This document shows, piece by piece, positions 7,051-13,028 of a stretch of 13,028 nt of DNA. The position numbers and the translations under genes are program-made. Below the pieces are notes generated by a model. The model was not told the DNA's origin. It did no database searches and saw only the letters and a program-made list of their open reading frames with translations. Where the stretch lies: the NCBI GenBank assembly GCA_005879045.1, contig VBLV01000147.1, forward strand, positions 1 through 13,028, read 5' to 3'. The stretch is from Methanobacteriota archaeon (lineage in GTDB: Archaea > Thermoplasmatota > Thermoplasmata > RBG-16-68-12). Numbering within the stretch: position 1 is the stretch's first letter; every line of letters begins with the position of its first letter.

Positions 7051-8349
7051 GTGAGCTTCAAGTCGTGGCGGGCCTTACACAGGCGAACGCGGGGGAGTGC
7101 CATCCCGGAGGAACGTCTGGTCCACAACTATCTTGTCGAGGCGGGCCTGGCGGCGCGGATTCCGAAGGGAATCCGGATCTGGGAGGAGACGTTGCGGGAC
7201 GGCGAACAGACGCCGGGGGTGGCGTACACGCCGGAGGAGAAGCTGCGGATCGCACACCTCCTGGACGAGGTCCACGTCCCGATGATAGACGTTGGGATCC
7301 CGGTCGTCTCGAGCGAGGAGGCGCGCGGCGTCCGCATGATCGCGAATGCCGGCCTCGACGCGACGATCATGGCCGCGGCCCGGACGGTCCGGAAGGACGT
7401 CGACGCGTGCATCGCGTGCGACGTCGACGAGATCGCGTTGTTCACCGCCGGATCGGATTTACACATCAAGCACAAGCTCGCGATGACCCGAGACCAGGTG
7501 AAAGAAGCCGCGGTCCGGGAGACCGAGTACGCGGTCGCCCATGGGGTGGATGTGTCTTTCGTGACCGAGGACACGTTCCGGGCCGATCTCGACTTCGTCG
7601 TCGATTTGTATGACGCGTGCACCGCGGCGGGCGCCCATCGCGCCGTGGTCTGCGACACGGTCGGCGTGATGACGCCGCCCGGGATCGCTTGGTTCTTCGG
7701 GCACCTGAATCGCCGCCTGAAGCCGACCGAACTCTCGTTCCACGGTCACAATGACTTCGGCCTCGCGGTCGCGAACAGCCTGGCGGCGGTCGAGGCGGGC
7801 GTCGCGGTGCCCCACACGTGCGTCAATGGCCTTGGGGAACGCTCCGGCAACGCGAGCTTCGAGGAGCTCGTCTTGGCGCTCGAGGCCTTGTACGGGTACG
7901 ACACGGGGATCGACGTGTCCCGGATTTACGAACTGTCGCAACTCGTGGAGACGCTGAGCGGGATCCCGGTCGGGATGCACCAGCCGCTCATCGGACACAA
8001 CGCCTTCGCCCACGAGTCCGGCATCCATGCGCACGGCGTGATCAAGCACACCGCGACGTACGAGCCGATCCAACCGGAGAAACTCGGGAGGCAGCGGACC
8101 TTCGTCTTCGGGAAGCACACGGGGTCCCTGGCAGTCGCCGAGAAGCTTCGCGGCCGCGGGGTCGATGCGACGCCGGAGCAAGTCGCGGGGCTCGTGAAGC
8201 TGATCAAAGACTTCGCGGAAGGCCGATCCAAGGGGGACCAGCAAGCTTTCGTCGCGTCGTTCCGAGAACGATCGGAGAGGCAGCGCGGAGTGACGGACGA
8301 CGAGTTCTGGGCGCTCGCACGAAAAGCCGGCCTGTCCGCGCCGAAGTGA
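7051..8349 (+). CDS. leuA: 2-isopropylmalate synthase / homocitrate synthase family, archaeal short type
   Basis: This 432-residue TIM-barrel enzyme condenses acetyl-CoA with a 2-oxoacid. The signature EETLRDGEQTPG covers residues 45-56. The metal ligands are His231 and His233 in HGHND, with Asp50, and GERSGN ends at Asn267. AFAHESGIHAHGVIK and the following TYEPIQPEKLG and FGKHTGS blocks mark the linker subdomain. The closest remembered pattern is the archaeal AksA/LEU1 group. The roughly 120-residue LeuA regulatory domain is absent, so leucine feedback by that route is unlikely. The substrate may be 2-oxoisovalerate (leucine) or 2-oxoglutarate (homocitrate); the neighbouring leuD and leuB pocket residues favour leucine. 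GTG 7051 is the only standard in-frame start before the catalytic core. It gives an N-terminal extension of about 40 residues, and no leaderless-spaced TATA box was seen for it. Confidence 0.88.
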   Translation: MSFKSWRALHRRTRGSAIPEERLVHNYLVEAGLAARIPKGIRIWEETLRDGEQTPGVAYTPEEKLRIAHLLDEVHVPMIDVGIPVVSSEEARGVRMIANAGLDATIMAAARTVRKDVDACIACDVDEIALFTAGSDLHIKHKLAMTRDQVKEAAVRETEYAVAHGVDVSFVTEDTFRADLDFVVDLYDACTAAGAHRAVVCDTVGVMTPPGIAWFFGHLNRRLKPTELSFHGHNDFGLAVANSLAAVEAGVAVPHTCVNGLGERSGNASFEELVLALEALYGYDTGIDVSRIYELSQLVETLSGIPVGMHQPLIGHNAFAHESGIHAHGVIKHTATYEPIQPEKLGRQRTFVFGKHTGSLAVAEKLRGRGVDATPEQVAGLVKLIKDFAEGRSKGDQQAFVASFRERSERQRGVTDDEFWALARKAGLSAPK

Positions 8350-8355
8350 TGCGCT

Positions 8356-9312
8356 TCACGTCTTCCGGGCCGGCGGGTCGGTCGGATCGGGATCGGCAAC
8401 GGCGAGCCCCATCGCCGCGCGCGCGAACGCGGCCGCCCGGCGAGACGTCGAGACGTAGATTCCCAGGAGGACGATCCCCGCCCCGGCCAGGTCGACCAGA
8501 TCAAACGTCTCGTTGCCGAGGCCCGCTCCGAGCAAGACCGCCACGATCGGAATGATCAACGCGATGTAGGAGAGCGAGGTCGCAGGCATCGCCTTCAGGA
8601 GCCACTGCCACGCTACGAACGTGACGACGGATCCGGCAATCGCGAGGTAGAGAATCGCACCGAGTCCCTGGGGCCACGTGGGGATTCCCGACGGCTCTCG
8701 CGCGATGAGCGACACAGTGGCCAGGCCGGCGGCACCGACCGCCATCGCCGCCGCGTTGAAGGTGATCGGCTCCGTGTCGTGGCCCCATCGTTTCACCGCC
8801 ACGGTCGCAAACGCCGCGCACGTCGCGGCGAGCACGATCGAGAGCATGGGGAACACCTGCCCGAGTCCCGCGGTGCCGAGCTGGCTGCGAAAGATGAGGA
8901 CGACCCCGCCGAATCCCACGCCGATGCCGAGCAGTTTCTGGACCGTGAAGCGCTCCGCCTTCAGGAATGCATTGGCCACGAGGGCCGTCTGGAGCGGAAA
9001 GGTCGCGAACAGGATTGCGGAGAGGCCACTGAGCACGCCGTTGTTCTCGCCCCAGTAGATGAGCCCGTAGTCCGCGGTGAAGAGGACGATCCCGACGAAT
9101 CCGACGAGTGCCCATTCCGTCCGGTTCTGCGGCCACTTCGACCGGAAGACGCCCGCGAGAATCACCAGCACGATGGCCGCGACGGCGAACCGCAAGGACG
9201 CAGACAAGAACGGCGGGGCACCTTCGAGGCCGATCCGGATCGCGAGCCACGTGGAGCCCCAGATCAGGCAGAGCATCGCGAAAGCCGCGCTACGCGTGGA
9301 ACCCGTCGCCAT
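8356..9312 (-). CDS. EamA/RhaT-family (DMT) membrane transporter
   Basis: This 318-residue integral membrane protein of the drug/metabolite transporter superfamily has about ten hydrophobic segments in two EamA repeats (roughly residues 8-142 and 152-288). AFAMLCLIWGSTWLAIRIGL near the N-terminus and the PLQTALVANAFLKAERFT end of the first repeat are typical. The cytoplasmic tail after residue 290 is Arg/Ala-rich and then acidic. Relatives export amino acids or metabolites; the substrate here is unknown. The frame is open for 93 more codons upstream, but those overlap the divergent leuC gene and are soluble in character. ATG 9312, directly before the first hydrophobic segment and 26 bases after a TATA-like box, is the start used. 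The position between leucine genes makes branched-chain amino-acid export conceivable, as speculation. Confidence 0.9.
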   Translation of the reverse strand: MATGSTRSAAFAMLCLIWGSTWLAIRIGLEGAPPFLSASLRFAVAAIVLVILAGVFRSKWPQNRTEWALVGFVGIVLFTADYGLIYWGENNGVLSGLSAILFATFPLQTALVANAFLKAERFTVQKLLGIGVGFGGVVLIFRSQLGTAGLGQVFPMLSIVLAATCAAFATVAVKRWGHDTEPITFNAAAMAVGAAGLATVSLIAREPSGIPTWPQGLGAILYLAIAGSVVTFVAWQWLLKAMPATSLSYIALIIPIVAVLLGAGLGNETFDLVDLAGAGIVLLGIYVSTSRRAAAFARAAMGLAVADPDPTDPPARKT

Positions 9313-9332
9313 CGGGCCCGCATGACGGCCGT

Positions 9333-9343
9333 CTCGTAAAGCC
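9333..9343 (-). promoter_or_regulatory. TATA-like box for the EamA transporter gene (leaderless)
   Basis: The minus strand reads GGCTTTACGAG, with its core about 26 bases before the ATG at 9312. It lies 20 to 30 bases from the opposing leuC box, giving a compact divergent promoter region (9313-9403). Confidence 0.45.
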
Positions 9344-9363
9344 TTAGGGCCGTCCATGGCCAT

Positions 9364-9371
9364 GTTTATAG
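9364..9371 (+). promoter_or_regulatory. TATA-like box for the leuCD unit
   Basis: GTTTATAG is the closest match in the window to a canonical archaeal TATA box. It is centred 36 to 37 bases before the ATG at 9404, so a leader of about 10 bases is expected. Its place inside the longer open frame from 9356 argues against starts upstream of it. Confidence 0.6.
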
Positions 9372-9403
9372 GTGGCCCCGCACCTGTGCATCCACCGATC
9401 TCG

Positions 9404-10660
9404 ATGACGGGCCAGACGATGTCGGAGAAGATCCTGGCGCGCGCGAGCCACGTCGAGTCCGTGCGGCCCGGCCAGATTGTCGACGGGGACGTCGACCTGT
9501 TGTACATGCACGAGATGCTGGCACTGGCCCTGCTTCCGTTCAACGAGATCGGCACGATGAAGGTCTGGGACCCGGAGAAAATCGTCGTCACGCTGGATCA
9601 CTGGGTCCCCCCGCCGACGCCGGAGATCGCGAAGATGCACCAGACGATCCGCGATTTCTGCCGGAAGCAAGGCATCCGGCGGTTCCACGACGTCGGAGAC
9701 CACGGCATCGTCCATCAGCTGATCGCGGAACGCGGTTACGCGCATCCGTGGGACCTAGTCATCGGGAGCGACAGTCACACGAACATGGTCGGTGCGGTCG
9801 GCGCGTCCGCGGCGGGAATCGGGGCGACGGACACGGCCGCGGTGATGGCGAAAGGACAACTGTGGCTCCGGGTACCGGAAACGATGCGGGTCGACATCCA
9901 CGGGACTCTGGGCGAGAGGACGGGCGCAAAGGACGTCATCCTCAAGGTGATCGGCACGACAGGGGACGACGCGGCGCGCTACGCGGCGGTCGAGTTCACC
10001 GGCCCGACGGTGAAGGCCTTCCCGATGAACGAACGCTTCGTCTTGTGCAACATGACGACGGAGATGGGGGCGAAGGTTGGCATGATCGAGGCGGACCCGG
10101 TGACGAAGGAGTACCTCGCGCACGCGGGTCACCGGTTCGAGCCGATCCGGTCCGACGAGGATGCGACGTTCGTGAAGACATTCGCTTTCGATGTCGATGG
10201 GATGGGCCCTCAGGTCGCATGTCCGTCGAATCCCGCGAATCTCAAACCCGTCGAGGACGTCGAGGGGACGAAGATCGACGTGGCGTTCTTGGGCTCGTGC
10301 ACGAACGCGCGCATCGAGGATCTTCGGATCGCCGCGGAACTCCTTCGGGGGGAGAAGGTCGCACCCGGCGTGCGATTCCAGATTACGCCCGCCTCGCAGA
10401 TCATTTACCGCCAAGCGCTCAAGGAAGGCCTCGTGGAGGTCTTCATGGACGCCGGCGCGACGTTCACGTCATCCACGTGCGGACCGTGCTTCGGCGGCCA
10501 CATGGGCACACTCGCGGGCGATGAGGTCTGCATTTCTTCGACGAACCGGAACTACCCCGGCCGAATGGGTTCGCCGACCGCGCAAGTGTACCTCGCGAGT
10601 CCCTGGACGGTGACGGCTTCGGCGATCCACGGGGAAATCACGGATCCGCGGAAGGCGTAG
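9404..10660 (+). CDS. leuC: 3-isopropylmalate dehydratase (or homoaconitase) large subunit
   Basis: This 418-residue aconitase-superfamily large subunit, with its small partner, isomerises 2- to 3-isopropylmalate (or homocitrate to homoisocitrate) using a [4Fe-4S] cluster. The three cluster cysteines are Cys299 in GSCTNAR and Cys359 and Cys362 in TCGPCFGG. GSDSHTNMVGAVG (121-133) and the C-terminal NRNYPGRMGSP block are family hallmarks. The length equals the stand-alone archaeal/bacterial two-subunit type. ATG 9404 gives MTGQTMSEKILARAS, which aligns with the usual first residues of archaeal LeuC. ATG 9419 is an alternative, and an open-frame start at 9356 is unlikely because the TATA box lies within it. 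The small subunit follows after 5 bases. Leucine versus 2-oxoadipate pathway specificity lies mainly in the small subunit. Confidence 0.93.
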   Translation: MTGQTMSEKILARASHVESVRPGQIVDGDVDLLYMHEMLALALLPFNEIGTMKVWDPEKIVVTLDHWVPPPTPEIAKMHQTIRDFCRKQGIRRFHDVGDHGIVHQLIAERGYAHPWDLVIGSDSHTNMVGAVGASAAGIGATDTAAVMAKGQLWLRVPETMRVDIHGTLGERTGAKDVILKVIGTTGDDAARYAAVEFTGPTVKAFPMNERFVLCNMTTEMGAKVGMIEADPVTKEYLAHAGHRFEPIRSDEDATFVKTFAFDVDGMGPQVACPSNPANLKPVEDVEGTKIDVAFLGSCTNARIEDLRIAAELLRGEKVAPGVRFQITPASQIIYRQALKEGLVEVFMDAGATFTSSTCGPCFGGHMGTLAGDEVCISSTNRNYPGRMGSPTAQVYLASPWTVTASAIHGEITDPRKA

Positions 10661-10665
10661 CGGTC

Positions 10666-11175
10666 ATGCAAACCCGCTTCGAGGGCCGCGTGTGGACCTT
10701 CGGCGACGACATCTCGACGGATCACATCATCGCAGGCAAATACCTGGGGACGACCGACCCGAAGGTGTTCGCGGAGCACGCATTCGAGGCCGTCGACCCG
10801 ACCTGGGCGAAGAACGTCCGGCCCGGGGACATGATCGTCGCGGGAGCCAACTTCGGCTGCGGCTCGAGCCGGGAGCAGGCCCCGGTCGCACTGAAGACGC
10901 TCGGCATCTCCGCGATCCTGGCGAACTCGTTCGCGCGCATTTTCTTCCGGAACGCGATCAACCTCGGGTTCCCCGTAATCGAGTGCGCCGGCCTGCGCGA
11001 CCTTGTGAAGTCAGGCGATGTGATTGAGCTGGACCTATCGGACGGCGAGGTCCGCCTTGCGTCCGGCGGGATCCTGCGGTTCACTCCGCTCCCGCCGAAT
11101 GTACTCGAAATTCTCGAGGCGGGCGGACTCGTCCCGAAATTGAGGAAGGAGCTCCAGACCAGGCCCACGGGGTAG
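10666..11175 (+). CDS. leuD: 3-isopropylmalate dehydratase (or homoaconitase) small subunit
   Basis: This 169-residue swivel-domain subunit partners the product of the gene ending 5 bases upstream. GDDISTDHIIAGKYL (13-27), AGANFGCGSSREQAP (59-73) and SFARIFFRNAINLGFPV (88-104) are the conserved family blocks. The substrate-recognition loop reads YLGT (26-29). In methanogen work, homoaconitase small subunits have YLRT, with Arg binding the extra carboxylate, while isopropylmalate isomerases have YLV-type loops. Here Gly28 replaces Arg, which leans against homoaconitate as substrate but is not a standard isopropylmalate loop either. No Shine-Dalgarno site is evident; translational coupling to leuC is likely. 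The small membrane-protein frame starts 2 bases after its stop. Confidence 0.92.
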   Translation: MQTRFEGRVWTFGDDISTDHIIAGKYLGTTDPKVFAEHAFEAVDPTWAKNVRPGDMIVAGANFGCGSSREQAPVALKTLGISAILANSFARIFFRNAINLGFPVIECAGLRDLVKSGDVIELDLSDGEVRLASGGILRFTPLPPNVLEILEAGGLVPKLRKELQTRPTG

Positions 11176-11177
11176 AG

Positions 11178-11471
11178 ATGTCTTTCGGGAGGTCTGCTCC
11201 GCTAATCGTTTCCGGTCTTGCGATTTGGGCGACTGCGGTCATCGCGGACCGGGACCCACTCGCTCCGGAAGCTTGGATTGTGTTTGCGGCAGCCGCCTTG
11301 TCTACCTTGGCCGTCGTTCTCCTCGGCCCCGACGGACGCGGAGATCCGCGGTACCGCCGACCACCGCCGCGATGGTCCCGAGGTCGTGGGCCTGTCCCGG
11401 CGGACTGTCCGGCGCCCGGAGGCCTTCGCGCTCGACGAAGGACGTGGGTTCCGCCCCGGCTCCGATACTGA
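11178..11471 (+). CDS. Small two-helix membrane protein, hypothetical
   Basis: A possible gene of 97 residues starts 2 bases after the leuD stop, on the same strand. Two hydrophobic segments are visible, about residues 7-23 and 31-50, joined by a short ADRDPLAPE loop. After residue 51 the protein turns Arg/Pro-rich and basic (RYRRPPPRWSRGRG), which could be a cytoplasmic tail or could mean that the true frame is lost there. I do not recognise a family. Tight spacing to leuD and clean membrane-like segments support expression. Against it are the low-complexity second half and the lack of a known partner. The stop lies 15 bases before the leuB TATA-like box, so the frame respects gene borders. 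Confidence 0.5.
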   Translation: MSFGRSAPLIVSGLAIWATAVIADRDPLAPEAWIVFAAAALSTLAVVLLGPDGRGDPRYRRPPPRWSRGRGPVPADCPAPGGLRARRRTWVPPRLRY

Positions 11472-11485
11472 GCCCGCCTCCGGAC

Positions 11486-11496
11486 AAACCTTAAGG
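11486..11496 (+). promoter_or_regulatory. TATA-like box for the leuB gene (leaderless)
   Basis: AAACCTTAAGG is centred 28 to 29 bases before the ATG at 11521 and matches the dCMP deaminase box at ten of eleven positions. It indicates that leuB has its own promoter despite lying downstream of leuCD. Confidence 0.6.
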
Positions 11497-11520
11497 CGCG
11501 TCGTCCGCATCGCCGCCGCA

Positions 11521-12648
11521 ATGGCTCTCAAGATCGTCCTCCTCGCGGGGGACGGCGTCGGACCCGAGGTGATGCGGGAGGGCGTCAAGGTCCTGAAGGC
11601 CGTGGAATTGGCATACGGCGTCTCGTTCGACCTCGTTCCGTTTCCGTGCGGCGGGCAGCACTACCTGGAGACGGGAGAAGAGTGGCCCGACGGAGCATTC
11701 GAGTCATGCAAAGCCGCGGATGCAATCCTCCTCGGCGCGGTCGGACTCCCGGAAGCGGTGCTCCCGAACGGCGACGTCGCCGGAGTCGGCGTGGTCTTCG
11801 GATTGCGTTTCGGCTTGGACCTGTACGCGAACGTGCGACCGACCAAACTCTACCCGAACGTCCGGCACAAGATCCACGACGGGTTCAAGCTGGTGTGGGA
11901 GCCGGGGAAGGTGGATTTCGTCATCGTTCGGGAGAACACGGAGGGATTGTACACGCCGACCCGCGGCTTCCTCGATCGGGGCGGGGTGAAGGAACTCGCG
12001 GTGGACAGCCGTGTCATCACACGGAAGGGGGCGGAGCGGGTGATTCGATTCGCCTTCGAAGTGTCGAAACAGCGGAAGGGCGCGCCGGCGGATCGGAAGC
12101 ATCGAGTGACGTGCGTGGACAAGTCGAACGTCACCGCCGGATGCAAGCTCTTCCGTCAAGTCTACGACGAGCTCGCGGCGCGGTACCCGACGATCCAGAA
12201 GGATTACGCGTACATCGACGCGTTCCAGCAATGGCTCATTCGCTCTCCCGAGGTCTATGACGTCGCAGTCACGTCGAACCTGTTCGGCGATATCGCAACG
12301 CATCTCGCCGCGGTCCTGCAAGGAGGGATGGGCATGGCCGCGAGCGGCAACATCGGAGACCAGCATGCGATGTTCGAGCCGATCCACGGGAGCGCGCCGA
12401 AGCATGCGGGAAAGGACGAGGTCAACCCGATTGCGATGATCTTCGCGGTCCAGATGATGCTCGATTGGCTCGGCAGGAAAAAAGGAGATGAGTCAATGCG
12501 GGAGGCCGCGACCGCGATCGAGCAAGGGGTCGAGACGACTCTCAAGAAGGGCACCGTCCTCACGTACGATCTCGGCGGCTCTGCGAAGTGCAGTGAGGTC
12601 GGGACTGCGATTGCGTCCGCGGTGTCTCGACCTCGGAAGAAGTCATGA
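11521..12648 (+). CDS. leuB: 3-isopropylmalate dehydrogenase-like isocitrate/isopropylmalate dehydrogenase
   Basis: This 375-residue beta-decarboxylating dehydrogenase is expected to oxidise and decarboxylate 3-isopropylmalate to 2-oxoisocaproate. Substrate-malate residues are present: Arg96, Arg106, Arg138, Tyr144, Lys201, and aspartates 233 and 257. The specificity positions before Arg96 read Val92-Phe93. By eye-alignment these match Leu90/Leu91 of Thermus IPMDH, while homoisocitrate dehydrogenase has Arg85 at the Phe site and isocitrate dehydrogenase has Ser113/Asn115. A hydrophobic pocket therefore favours isopropylmalate. The cofactor loop reads HGSAPKHAGKDEVNP (289-303). NAD enzymes have Asp where Lys293 stands, and NADP-isocitrate dehydrogenase of E. 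coli has Lys-Tyr there, so NADP use is likely. The C-terminal TYDLGGSAKCSEVG also recalls isocitrate dehydrogenase. The open frame extends upstream to 11218, but the TATA box supports ATG 11521. Confidence 0.88.
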   Translation: MALKIVLLAGDGVGPEVMREGVKVLKAVELAYGVSFDLVPFPCGGQHYLETGEEWPDGAFESCKAADAILLGAVGLPEAVLPNGDVAGVGVVFGLRFGLDLYANVRPTKLYPNVRHKIHDGFKLVWEPGKVDFVIVRENTEGLYTPTRGFLDRGGVKELAVDSRVITRKGAERVIRFAFEVSKQRKGAPADRKHRVTCVDKSNVTAGCKLFRQVYDELAARYPTIQKDYAYIDAFQQWLIRSPEVYDVAVTSNLFGDIATHLAAVLQGGMGMAASGNIGDQHAMFEPIHGSAPKHAGKDEVNPIAMIFAVQMMLDWLGRKKGDESMREAATAIEQGVETTLKKGTVLTYDLGGSAKCSEVGTAIASAVSRPRKKS

Positions 12649-12727
12649 CGTGCTCGGCCCCCCCGGCACACTTATTGGTGTCAGCCGGCGCACTCCGCGG
12701 TCACTATCGCGGATCGAACACGGGCGC

Positions 12728-13028
12728 TCAGCTCTCTCGCCACTGATACAGCCACCAGGCGAGGACGAGGCCCACCGCCGTCGAAAGGATGAGCAGGCCC
12801 GCGTCCAGGGCGAGACTGACATTGGTGGCCGGTTCCAGTCCGAGCACCCCTTGGACCAGGAGGGCGGCGTAGGTTGCCGGAAGAAGCTGAGCGAGTTCTC
12901 GCCACACCGGTGGGAGTCGGGAGAGCGGGTAGTACAACGGTGAAAGAATCCCGAGGAGAGTGAAGATCAGGTTCCCCACCGGCCACACCTCCCGCTGGCT
13001 TCGGAGCCGGCTGGACACCGCTATGCCG
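12728..13028 (-). CDS. ABC-2 type transporter permease, C-terminal part
   Basis: About 100 residues of a membrane protein are visible; the N-terminal part lies beyond the right edge. Segments around GNLIFTLLGILSPLYYPLSRLPP and WRELAQLLPATYAALLVQG match the conserved C-terminal region of ABC-2 (multidrug/polysaccharide export) permeases, where a proline-rich SPxxYPLS loop precedes the penultimate helix. The last helix, about LALDAGLLILSTAVGLVLAWW, ends near the C-terminal YQWRES. The frame stays open to the edge (GIAVSS...), so the GTG at 13018 is probably an internal valine rather than the start. The ATP-binding partner would be expected outside the window. It is convergent with leuB, with 79 bases between. 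Confidence 0.82.
   Translation of the reverse strand, partial: GIAVSSRLRSQREVWPVGNLIFTLLGILSPLYYPLSRLPPVWRELAQLLPATYAALLVQGVLGLEPATNVSLALDAGLLILSTAVGLVLAWWLYQWRES

Noticed and set aside
6482-7054. 190-codon open frame on + opposite the unrecognised minus-strand gene
   Set aside because: It mirrors the minus-strand frame, shows no recognisable motif and lacks a promoter box at leaderless spacing. High GC commonly leaves antisense frames open.
9313-9591. N-terminal extension of the EamA frame
   Set aside because: It overlaps the conserved start of leuC on the other strand and lies upstream of the TATA-like box. The hydrophobic protein begins cleanly at ATG 9312.
11218-11520. N-terminal extension of the leuB frame
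   Set aside because: The family fold begins at MALKIVLLAGDGVGPE; the extension is low in complexity and the TATA-like box at 11486 lies within it.
12668-12676. TATA-like ACTTATTGG on + after leuB
   Set aside because: No start codon or open frame follows at a sensible distance before the convergent permease gene.
1-13028. Search for tRNA/rRNA genes, CRISPR arrays, insertion-sequence ends or a defence island
   Set aside because: No cloverleaf-like T-loop sequence, regularly spaced repeat, transposase motif or defence gene was found by reading both strands.

Overview
The window looks like chromosomal DNA from a high-GC archaeon, most plausibly a Thermoplasmata-type (Thermoplasmatota) lineage. 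This rests on several things seen together: a stand-alone archaeal-type pair of isopropylmalate/homoaconitate hydro-lyase subunits, a short AksA-like acyl-transferring synthase without a LeuA regulatory domain, a HisA/HisF-related TIM-barrel protein, a DUF2080-type mini-protein, and TATA-like boxes placed about 28 bases before start codons, as in leaderless archaeal genes. The lineage is inferred from gene content, not from a marker gene.

Layout: a methyltransferase running off the left edge (-, 1-691); a two-gene unit with a 48-residue DUF2080-type protein and a zinc-ribbon/HisA-like fusion (+, 813-2037); a dCMP deaminase-like enzyme (-, 2152-2565) divergent from an AlkZ-like winged-helix protein (+, 2687-3880); an acyl-CoA ligase (-, 3884-5596) divergent from an enoyl-CoA hydratase (+, 5690-6454); an unrecognised protein (-, 6476-7009) divergent from the synthase (+, 7051-8349); an EamA transporter (-, 8356-9312) divergent from the leuC-leuD-small membrane protein unit (+, 9404-11471); leuB with its own promoter (+, 11521-12648); and the tail of an ABC-2 permease (-, 12728 to right edge). 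The strand changes at nearly every gene. Convergent neighbours are often only 3 to 21 bases apart, and divergent neighbours share short regions carrying back-to-back TATA-like boxes.

Function: the right half encodes a complete 2-oxoacid chain-elongation set (synthase, hydro-lyase large and small subunits, oxidative decarboxylase). The substrate-pocket positions I can read, Gly28 in the small subunit and Val92/Phe93 in the dehydrogenase, lack the arginines used by homoaconitase and homoisocitrate dehydrogenase. Leucine synthesis is therefore the better reading than lysine or coenzyme B synthesis. The dehydrogenase also carries a Lys-His pair where NAD-dependent relatives have Asp, which suggests NADP. 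The ligase/hydratase pair suggests fatty-acid or other acyl-CoA breakdown. I found no RNA genes, CRISPR array, insertion sequence or clear defence system. The most interesting points are modest: the promoter syntax, the HisA fusion, the NADP-like LeuB signature and the two proteins I could not identify.
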